Shown piece by piece: positions 1 to 4,712 of a stretch of 5,537 nucleotides of DNA; positions within the stretch are counted from its first letter, which is position 1; every line of letters begins with the position of its first letter. The DNA comes from Acidobacteriota bacterium (GTDB taxonomy: Bacteria; Acidobacteriota; Terriglobia; Terriglobales; Acidobacteriaceae). The DNA is taken from contig JAJZNH010000454.1 in the NCBI GenBank assembly GCA_021811745.1, positions 1-5,537 on the forward strand, given 5' to 3'. Under the pieces are notes generated by a model that saw nothing but the letters and a program-made list of their open reading frames with translations, had not been told where the DNA came from and did no database searches. A program made the position numbers and the translations under genes.

Positions 1-105
1 GTCGCGACCGGCCATTACAGCTTCGAAGATCTGCACGCACTGCACCCCCAGGTGTGCGCCACCTCGCTGGCCGATCTGCTCGCCGCCACCGGGAGAGGAT
101 CGTGA
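1..105 (+). CDS. C-terminal fragment of a probable HAD-family hydrolase (5' end outside window)
   Basis: Frame 1 is open from the first base to a TGA at 103-105 and gives 34 residues, starting VATGHYSFEDLHALHP and ending LADLLAATGRGS. The pattern 'ATG-x-[YF]-S-x-E-[DE]-L ... slaDLL' resembles the end of HAD phosphatases of the phosphoglycolate phosphatase/Gph type. In that family the last strand is followed by a Leu/Ala-rich helix carrying a 'D(S)LxDLL' signature. The catalytic Asp motifs would lie upstream of the window, so neither activity nor substrate can be judged. The stop codon overlaps the start of the next gene (GTGA at 102-105), which suggests co-transcription and translational coupling with the secretin-like gene. 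The family call is from pattern memory on a short stretch; that this is a real gene end is better supported by the overlap. Confidence 0.6.
   Translation, partial: VATGHYSFEDLHALHPQVCATSLADLLAATGRGS
91..98 (+). promoter_or_regulatory. Shine-Dalgarno that fixes the GTG start of the secretin gene
   Basis: The purine-rich run GGGAGAGG lies just before GTG at 102, with six bases between the GGGAG core and the start codon. The same frame is also open from an earlier GTG at 54, but no ribosome-binding site precedes that one. Starting there would add 16 Arg/His-rich residues ahead of an otherwise normal signal peptide. The 102 start also makes the compact GTGA overlap with the upstream stop. Confidence 0.7.
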
Positions 106-2108
106 AAGCGCAGCGCATCCAATCCAGCCCGAGGAAACGCAGTTCGCGCTTCGCCTGCAAGGCCAAACTCTGGACTGCGGCGCTGCTGCTGGTGCTGTTC
201 CCCGGCATGATGGAAGCCCAGGCAACCGGAGCAACCACAACACCTCCGGTGCAACCGTCGCCATCCGCGCCTGGATCGCAAGCAGTGCCGGCTTCGCAGG
301 CGTCTGCACCCAAGTCCCAACCTGTCCGATTGCCCAGCTCCGCCCAACGCAGCCGCGCGCTCAAGCTTTATTTAGCCGCCAGCAAGCTCTACGTCGCAGG
401 CCGGTTCGACGAGGCATTCAAGGAGTACGAGCAGGCCGCGCAGCTCGACGCCACCGATGCCAATTACCGCATGGCCGCCGAGGTTGCCCGCAGTCACGAT
501 GTGATGGCGCTCATTGAAACTGCAGCCCGTGACCGGCTGGGCGGCAATGCGGCCGGCGCCCGCGCCGCACTCGAGCGGGCTCGCGAGCTCGATCCCAAGA
601 ACCCCGAAGTCGCTGAGCACCTGTACGAACTGGGCGACGACGCCGTGCGCGGCCTGCCACAACCGCTTTACCACCAGGCAGCCCGCGAGATCGGGGGAAT
701 TGAGCCGCTGTTGAGCGCACCTGGTGTCCGCAGCTTCCACCTGCGTGCCGCCGAGCGCTTGATCATCCAGCAGGTCTTCAAGGCCTATGGCGTGGAAGCG
801 ATGCTCGACGAAAGTGTGCGCAACTCGATCGTCCGCTTTGACGTGGATGAGGTGAACTTCCGCAAAGCCGCGCAGGTGCTCGGTCTGGCGACGAATACGT
901 TCTACGTCCCGTTCGATGCACATCGCGTGCTGGTGGCCCGCGACACCCGCGAAAACCGCCAGGAGTTCACGCGCCAGGAAATGGAGACGCTCTCTCTGGC
1001 AGGATTGAGCTCTACGGAACTGACCGACGTGGGCAACCTGGCACGGAATGTTTTCGGCGTTCAACAGGTGGCCGCGGATCCCACGGCCAACAGCCTTACC
1101 CTGCGCGCGCCGCCCGATACCCTGGCCGCCTTCAACGCCAGCATGCACAGCCTGTTGCAGGGCCGCGACCAGTTGGTGCTCGACGTGCGTCTCATTCAGG
1201 TCGCGCGTTCGAGTCAGGTCAATCGTGGCGTGCAGCCCCCGCAGTCTTTCTCGGCTTTCAATGTCTACGCCGAGGAGCAGTCGATCATGAGCGCGAACCA
1301 GGCTCTGGTGCAGCAGATCATCTCGTCGGGTTTGGCCGCTCCAGGCGACATCGGGGCCATTCTCGGTATTCTGCTGGCCTCTGGCCAGATTTCCAGTTCG
1401 CTCTTCTCCGGAGGCGTGGCGCTGTTTGGCGGCGGTCTCACAGAGTCCGCCCTGGCGCCGCAACCCGCTACGCTCAATCTCAACCTCAATTCATCCGATT
1501 CGCGGGAGATCGACAGCATCCAGTTGCGCCTGGGCGACGGGGAGGCAGGAACCCTCAAGGAAGGGACCAAATATCCCATCCAGACTTCGACCTTCTCAAA
1601 TCTCTCGCCGGGGCTCCCCAATATTCCGGGCCTTACCGGTGCAGGCGCGTCCGGCGCGCTCGGCTCTCTGCTCGCCGGGTTAGCCGGTGGCATGCCCACG
1701 GTCCCGATGATTCAATATCAGGATCTCGGGCTCACGTTGAAAGTCACGCCGAAAATCATGCGCAGCGGCGATATTGCCCTCACCGTCGACCTCACGATTA
1801 CCGCTCTTTCCGGTGCCTTCCTCGACGGCAACCCGATCCTGAACAATCAGGCATTTTCCGGAGTGTTCACGCTCAAGACGGGTCAGGACGCGGAGATTGC
1901 CAGCCAGTTAACTTCGTCGGAGAGCCGCGCCATCACCGGCACTCCCTTCTTGAGCGAGATTCCGGGACTGAACAACGCCTCCAACAATACCATCCAAAAG
2001 AACGCCGCCATGCTCATCCTCATCCTTACACCCCACCTGGTCCGTGCGTCCAAGGCCACCGGCCACACTCCCATGATGCTGTTGGAAAAAAACTCGACAG
2101 TGCGATAA
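102..2108 (+). CDS. Exported TPR-containing secretin-family protein (type II/III secretion, PilQ/GspD-like)
   Basis: Predicted outer-membrane ring-forming secretin, 668 residues from GTG 102. Residues 1-41 form a signal peptide: a basic n-region (RKRSSRF), a hydrophobic core (TAALLLVLF), and likely cleavage after AQA. A Pro/Ser/Ala-rich linker follows (about 42-80). Next come TPR-like helices at about 83-180, with 'AGRFDEAFKEYEQAAQLD' and 'AGARAALERARELDPKNPE' typical of the repeat. A short STN/N0-like alpha-beta module lies near 212-286 and a secretin N1-type repeat near 296-353. The secretin beta domain spans about 356-646; 'YQDLGLTLKVTPKI' (539-552) and 'GTPFLSEIPGLN' (613-624) match its conserved core and its final 'P-x-L-x-x-I-P' motif. 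Gly/Ala-rich inserts lie at about 403-450 and 499-535. No pilin, ATPase or inner-membrane platform gene is in view, so substrate and system are unknown. The family call is secure; assembly into a working pore is inferred. Confidence 0.88.
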   Translation: MKAQRIQSSPRKRSSRFACKAKLWTAALLLVLFPGMMEAQATGATTTPPVQPSPSAPGSQAVPASQASAPKSQPVRLPSSAQRSRALKLYLAASKLYVAGRFDEAFKEYEQAAQLDATDANYRMAAEVARSHDVMALIETAARDRLGGNAAGARAALERARELDPKNPEVAEHLYELGDDAVRGLPQPLYHQAAREIGGIEPLLSAPGVRSFHLRAAERLIIQQVFKAYGVEAMLDESVRNSIVRFDVDEVNFRKAAQVLGLATNTFYVPFDAHRVLVARDTRENRQEFTRQEMETLSLAGLSSTELTDVGNLARNVFGVQQVAADPTANSLTLRAPPDTLAAFNASMHSLLQGRDQLVLDVRLIQVARSSQVNRGVQPPQSFSAFNVYAEEQSIMSANQALVQQIISSGLAAPGDIGAILGILLASGQISSSLFSGGVALFGGGLTESALAPQPATLNLNLNSSDSREIDSIQLRLGDGEAGTLKEGTKYPIQTSTFSNLSPGLPNIPGLTGAGASGALGSLLAGLAGGMPTVPMIQYQDLGLTLKVTPKIMRSGDIALTVDLTITALSGAFLDGNPILNNQAFSGVFTLKTGQDAEIASQLTSSESRAITGTPFLSEIPGLNNASNNTIQKNAAMLILILTPHLVRASKATGHTPMMLLEKNSTVR

Positions 2109-2142
2109 CCGCCTGGCTACCAAGTACCGTGAAAGCCTTCTC

Positions 2143-3057
2143 TCATTGGCTTTGCAACAAAGAATCAATTTCGTTGCGATGGGGCATGGACGGCGCTGTT
2201 CCAGGCCGCGTCACCGACAGCCCTGCCACGGCGCAGCCGAAACGCGCCGCATCGACCAGGTCCGCGCCCTCGGCGAGCGCCACCGCAAAACCTCCATTGA
2301 AGGCATCCCCAGCTCCGGTTGTCTCCACCACCTGTCCGGCGTTGAACGCCGAAATGTGCCTGCACGTGGATGAGTTCTTTACGAACACCCCCTGCGCACC
2401 CAGGGTAATCACGGCATTCCGCACGCCGAGTGCCAGGAAGGCGTCCGCGGCGCGCTCAGCGTCGGCCGCAGACCGCACACGAATCCCAGTCAACGCTTCC
2501 GTCTCCGACTCGTTGGGCGTCACGTAATCGCAGCAGGGGAAGATCCTTTCCGGCAGCTTGCTTCCCGGCGCAGGGTTCAGGACGGTGGTCACACCCGCTT
2601 CGTAGGCGAGCTTCAGCCCGCACTCCACGGTGGGCAGCGCCAGTTCCAGTTGTGTGATGAACACAGCAGACGATGCAATCGCGGTCTGCATGCCTGCAAT
2701 TTCGGCGGGAGCCAGATCCAAGCATGCTCCGGGAACGACAATAATCGCGTTTTCCCCGGTTTGCTCATCGAGAATGATGGCGGCGGCGCCTGTGGGGTTT
2801 GTGCTGGTCAGCAGATACTGCGCGTCGATACGTTCTTCCCGATAGATCGATCGCGCCAACTCTCCGAACGCATCGGCGCCCACTTTGCCGATGAACCTCA
2901 CCTTGCCCCCTGCTCGCGCGGCCGCCACCGCCTGGTTCGAGCCCTTGCCGCCGGGTCCCAGCCTGAACGAACTGCCCATGTACGTCTCGCCCCATGCCGG
3001 CAGTTTACCGGTGCGAAATGCAAGGTCCGCGACAAAACTCCCCATCACCGTGATCAT
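2143..3057 (-). CDS. rbsK: PfkB-family sugar kinase, ribokinase-like
   Basis: Predicted cytoplasmic ATP-dependent kinase that would phosphorylate D-ribose, or a related sugar, at O5. It has 304 residues, close to the roughly 309 of E. coli RbsK. Visible motifs: 'GSFVAD' (6-11), the first PfkB signature 'GGKGSNQAVAAARAGG' (36-51), 'QLE' (about 136-138, aligning with the ribose-contacting Glu), 'NPAPG' (161-165), 'TPNESE' (180-185), 'TLGAQGVFV' (218-226), and the second signature 'TTGAGDAFNGG' (246-256). Asp251 of GAGD is the expected catalytic base and GAG the anion hole. 'TRPGTAPSMP' (283-292) resembles the ribokinase C-terminal loop. ATG 3057 was chosen because the protein then begins MITVMGSF, as in the family; ATG 3090 and GTG 3126 are in frame but add non-homologous residues, and the Shine-Dalgarno for 3057 is weak. 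A Val replaces the ribose-contacting Asn of GSINAD, so another furanose or nucleoside substrate is possible. No transporter or rbsD is nearby. Its stop faces the secretin stop across 34 bases. Confidence 0.85.
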   Translation of the reverse strand: MITVMGSFVADLAFRTGKLPAWGETYMGSSFRLGPGGKGSNQAVAAARAGGKVRFIGKVGADAFGELARSIYREERIDAQYLLTSTNPTGAAAIILDEQTGENAIIVVPGACLDLAPAEIAGMQTAIASSAVFITQLELALPTVECGLKLAYEAGVTTVLNPAPGSKLPERIFPCCDYVTPNESETEALTGIRVRSAADAERAADAFLALGVRNAVITLGAQGVFVKNSSTCRHISAFNAGQVVETTGAGDAFNGGFAVALAEGADLVDAARFGCAVAGLSVTRPGTAPSMPHRNEIDSLLQSQ

Positions 3058-3162
3058 CGCTTCGAACGCCCCAGAGAGAGTGTAAGGCATGGGCCGAGAA
3101 CGCTGGCGCACAAGGATCCGCCTCACCGCCTTGAACGAAGGTGCAGTCGAGCGAAATCGTCA

Positions 3163-3179
3163 CCTGCGCTGCGCGCAGG
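3163..3179. repeat. Perfect 7-bp inverted repeat with a 3-base loop
   Basis: CCTGCGC (3163-3169) and GCGCAGG (3173-3179) pair perfectly around TGC. The element lies in the 224-base gap between the stop of the small Trp/Arg-rich gene and the kinase start. No T-run follows on either strand, so it is not a standard intrinsic terminator. It could be an mRNA stability or processing hairpin in a transcript running from the small gene into the kinase gene, or chance in GC-rich DNA. CTGCGCT recurs at 3183-3189. The rest of the gap holds no convincing promoter or gene. Confidence 0.4.
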
Positions 3180-3281
3180 ATTCTGCGCTCACATCGCCAT
3201 GGGAAAATCGCGCTCCAGGGGACACCGCTCCACGGCGAACATCTTCAAATCCCGCCAATCGGCCTGCGAATGCGCGCGGAA

Positions 3282-3506
3282 TCAGACGCGCTTCCGCGCC
3301 TCTCGCTGCATCGTTCCTGTCCAGCGTAGAAAGCTCAATAGCTCCCAGCGCGTTGCCCACAGGAACCCTAGTACGTTCCCGGTCGAGAGCGTCTCTGCTC
3401 GCACGCCCGAATACGTTTCCACCCTCCAGCGCAGATACGGACTCTTCCACGGCCGCAACCGGTATCCGTGCGTCGCATTCCAGATGAAGCGAAGGGATTC
3501 GAACAA
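3282..3506 (-). CDS. Small basic Trp/Arg-rich protein of unknown function (74 aa)
   Basis: I cannot name this gene. It encodes 74 residues from a TTG start to TGA. The start is supported by a strong Shine-Dalgarno (AAGAGGAG, six bases upstream). Composition is distinctive: six Trp, eleven Arg and two Lys against five Glu and no Asp, so roughly +8 net charge. Two similar halves are suggested: 'LRFIWNATHGYRLRPWKSPYLRWRVETYSG' spans residues 5-34 in total and holds a basic-aromatic block, and 'VLGFLWATRWELLSFLRW' (45-62) is an amphipathic aromatic helix. There is no signal peptide and no full transmembrane segment, so it is probably cytosolic or membrane-peripheral, perhaps nucleic-acid or lipid binding (inference only). 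Third codon positions are clearly GC-rich, as expected of a coding frame here. It lies 87 bases after flgL and 224 before the kinase gene on the same strand. The PWxSPYLRWRxET block looks like a conserved small protein of Acidobacteriota, but this is from memory and unverified. Confidence 0.68.
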   Translation of the reverse strand: MFESLRFIWNATHGYRLRPWKSPYLRWRVETYSGVRAETLSTGNVLGFLWATRWELLSFLRWTGTMQREARKRV

Positions 3507-3512
3507 GGGGAA

Positions 3513-3520
3513 CTCCTCTT
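3513..3520 (-). promoter_or_regulatory. Strong Shine-Dalgarno for the TTG-initiated small gene
   Basis: Read on the minus strand, AAGAGGAG is followed by TTCCCC and then TTG at 3506-3504. This near-ideal anti-16S match at good spacing is the main reason to accept a TTG start. Slightly upstream on the same strand, TATACT (3532-3527) resembles a -10 box, but no good -35 hexamer sits at the usual distance, so a promoter is not claimed. Confidence 0.7.
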
Positions 3521-3557
3521 CTGTCAGTATAAAAGCGGTCGCGCTGAAACCTCCGGC

Positions 3558-3591
3558 GCCCTGGCCCTCTGATGCCCAGGGGCTCTTTTTT
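3558..3591 (+). terminator. Intrinsic-terminator-like hairpin on the plus strand
   Basis: CCCTGG (3559-3564) pairs with CCAGGG (3576-3581); G3558 and C3583 can extend the stem around a bulged G. After GGCTC comes a run of six T (3586-3591), ending just before the flgL stop codon. The T-run is on the plus strand only, so this would stop plus-strand transcription, but the nearest plus-strand gene ends at 2108. It could block antisense transcription into flgL or end an unannotated RNA. On the minus strand the same bases give an A-run before a hairpin, which is not a terminator for flgL. The four-base gap between stem and T-run weakens the call. Confidence 0.4.
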
Positions 3592-3593
3592 CC

Positions 3594-4505
3594 CTACTGC
3601 ATTTTGGTGAACAAACTGTTGCTCACCGATTCGAGTTGTGCGATCACGCTTTCGAGCGCGGTCTGCTGCGTCTCCGACAACGAGAGCTGGGTCGCGATGG
3701 TCGGCAGATCGGCCTGCATCAGGTTCGTCTGCGCCGCCGTCAACTGGGTTTGTTCATTCTCCACGGCGGTCGTCGCCGAACTGAGTTGCGTCATCGAGTT
3801 GTCGATCGTCACCCGCTGTTGCGAGACATAGTTCAGCGCTGTATTCAGCGCCGCCGTGTCCGCAGCCGCCTGCTGGGTGTTCACCGTCCCGCTCGCGTAA
3901 TCGGCCACCAGCGCGTTCAGAGCACCGAACACGCTGTTCGTCCCGCTCCCGAGAAAAATCTGGTCGCCGGGCACATTAAGCTGAATCTGCTGCCCGTTCG
4001 GCAACTGCAGGGAATTGATCGTTGCGTCGCCGTTGTAACTGGTCACCGCCGGTGTGCTGGTCGCCGCGGTCGTAAACGGCGCTGCCCCCGTCTTTGCGCC
4101 CGCAAAGATATACTGGCCCTGGTAATTGGTGTTGGCCAGTGACTGCACTTCCGAAAGAATCCCGGCAATCTGGTTCCCGATCGACTTCACGTCACTCGCG
4201 CTCATCGTGCCGTTATTGGCGCTCATGGCCAGAGAAATCGCCTGCGTCAGTTCGGAAACCACGCTGCCCAGCGCCGAATCCGCCACCTGCAACTGTCCCG
4301 TCACCCCGTTCGAGCTCTGGGTGAACGAATCGTCCCGCTGAATCTGATCAAGCAGCAAAACGTTCTGAGCCGCGCCCACAGGGTTCTGACTGAGTGAGGT
4401 AATGCTCACGCCGCTCGACAACTCCTCCGTCAACTGCTGCTGGTTGGCCTGCGTTTGGTTGAGCGCACCCACCAGGTTGGAAACATACATCGGATTCACT
4501 CGCAT
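3594..4505 (-). CDS. flgL: Flagellar hook-associated protein 3 (hook-filament junction), FlgL
   Basis: FlgL is exported by the flagellar type III apparatus and forms the second of two adaptor zones between hook and filament, on top of FlgK. The 303-residue product is of normal FlgL length. The N-terminus (MRVNPMYVSNLVGALNQ, then QQLTEELSSGVSI) is the flagellin-type D0/D1 coiled coil with the usual 'LSSG' turn at 29-32. Residues 127-143 ('NYQGQYIFAGAKTGAAPF') match the FlgL hallmark 'G-x-Y-[IL]-F-[AG]-G ... PF'. The C-terminal helix contains D266 followed by a Leu/Gln heptad pattern and ends SLFTKMQ, like the family's terminal 'SLL' segment. The usual 'DDP' after the turn is replaced by QNP (40-42). 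No signal peptide is present, as expected for this export route. ATG 4505 has AGGAG seven bases upstream. It follows flgK on the same strand across 207 bases. Flagellin is the alternative, but length, the YIFAG motif and the flgK neighbour favour FlgL. Confidence 0.9.
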   Translation of the reverse strand: MRVNPMYVSNLVGALNQTQANQQQLTEELSSGVSITSLSQNPVGAAQNVLLLDQIQRDDSFTQSSNGVTGQLQVADSALGSVVSELTQAISLAMSANNGTMSASDVKSIGNQIAGILSEVQSLANTNYQGQYIFAGAKTGAAPFTTAATSTPAVTSYNGDATINSLQLPNGQQIQLNVPGDQIFLGSGTNSVFGALNALVADYASGTVNTQQAAADTAALNTALNYVSQQRVTIDNSMTQLSSATTAVENEQTQLTAAQTNLMQADLPTIATQLSLSETQQTALESVIAQLESVSNSLFTKMQ

Positions 4506-4512
4506 AAAACAA

Positions 4513-4535
4513 CTCCTGGCTGCTAGCCTGCAGCC
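4513..4535 (-). promoter_or_regulatory. Hairpin abutting the flgL Shine-Dalgarno
   Basis: On the minus strand a perfect six-pair GC-rich stem (GGCTGC at 4535-4530, GCAGCC at 4523-4518, loop AGGCTA) ends directly against the flgL Shine-Dalgarno AGGAG (4517-4513). The resulting CCAGGAG includes the ANGGA core recognised by CsrA-type translational repressors. CsrA is known to control flagellin genes in other bacteria, so a role in tuning flgL translation is possible. No csrA or fliW gene is in the window; this is inference from structure and position. Confidence 0.4.
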
Positions 4536-4543
4536 TCGACCGT

Positions 4544-4612
4544 GCCGCCCCGATGGTCACGGATTCGCTGCTTACGGCGGTTCAAATTCCGCCTGGCGGC
4601 TTCGAAGGCGCC
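4544..4612. repeat. Nested inverted repeats in the flgK-flgL spacer
   Basis: An outer pair GCCGCC (4544-4549) and GGCGGC (4595-4600) encloses an inner stem GGCGG (4576-4580)/CCGCC (4589-4593) with loop TTCAAATT. The outer 3' arm is also part of an imperfect palindrome at 4595-4612 centred on CTTCGAAG, with one mismatch in nine pairs. The whole 207-base spacer (4506-4712) holds no convincing gene; this structured part would lie in the flgKL mRNA between the cistrons. It does not match a riboswitch or tRNA that I can name. Confidence 0.45.
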
Positions 4613-4712
4613 GATCCCCGCAACTGTCCACCTTGCCTTTCCATAGATCGCGCGGCGGCCGTTCTTCCGGCGCAATCCGGCTACGGCTTGAACCAGGCTG
4701 CTAAAAGCTGCT

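Noticed and set aside
54..101. Upstream GTG start for the secretin at 54
   Set aside because: It lacks a ribosome-binding site and would put 16 extra Arg/His-rich residues before a good signal peptide. GTG at 102 has a good Shine-Dalgarno and a GTGA overlap.
372..1463. Long minus-strand open frame (363 codons) opposite the secretin gene
   Set aside because: Its translation is rich in Arg, His, Gly and Cys with no recognisable domain, and it lies fully antisense to a well-supported secretin. It is a GC-rich shadow frame.
2132..2153. AAAGCC/GGCTTT inverted repeat between the convergent secretin and kinase genes
   Set aside because: The stem has only 6 pairs with a 10-base loop and no T-run, and it overlaps the kinase 3' end. 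It is too weak to call a bidirectional terminator.
3490..3503. T-arm-like GTTCGAATCCC on the minus strand
   Set aside because: The flanks do not pair as a T-stem. The bases are the first codons of the small TTG-initiated gene.
2650..3831. Long plus-strand open frame (393 codons) across the kinase, small gene and flgL
   Set aside because: It is antisense to three better-supported genes, has low-complexity basic and Cys-rich content, no Shine-Dalgarno and no domain.
4544..4600. tRNA-like fold (acceptor-like GCCGCC/GGCGGC and T-arm-like stem-loop)
   Set aside because: It is only 57 bases long, the loop has 8 bases rather than 7, and there is no anticodon arm.
4576..4645. Cobalamin-riboswitch-like piece on the plus strand (a stem with TTCAAATT, then CCCCGCAACTGT)
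   Set aside because: The CCCGCAACTGT piece recalls a B12 riboswitch core, but the B12 box (AGCC...GAGACC-type) and GGGAA element are not found. The plus strand here leads only into the antisense of flgK. A cmscan with the cobalamin model would settle it.
4583..4648. Tiny 20-codon minus-strand frame in the flgK-flgL spacer
   Set aside because: There is no Shine-Dalgarno, the length is easily due to chance, and it overlaps the structured repeats.
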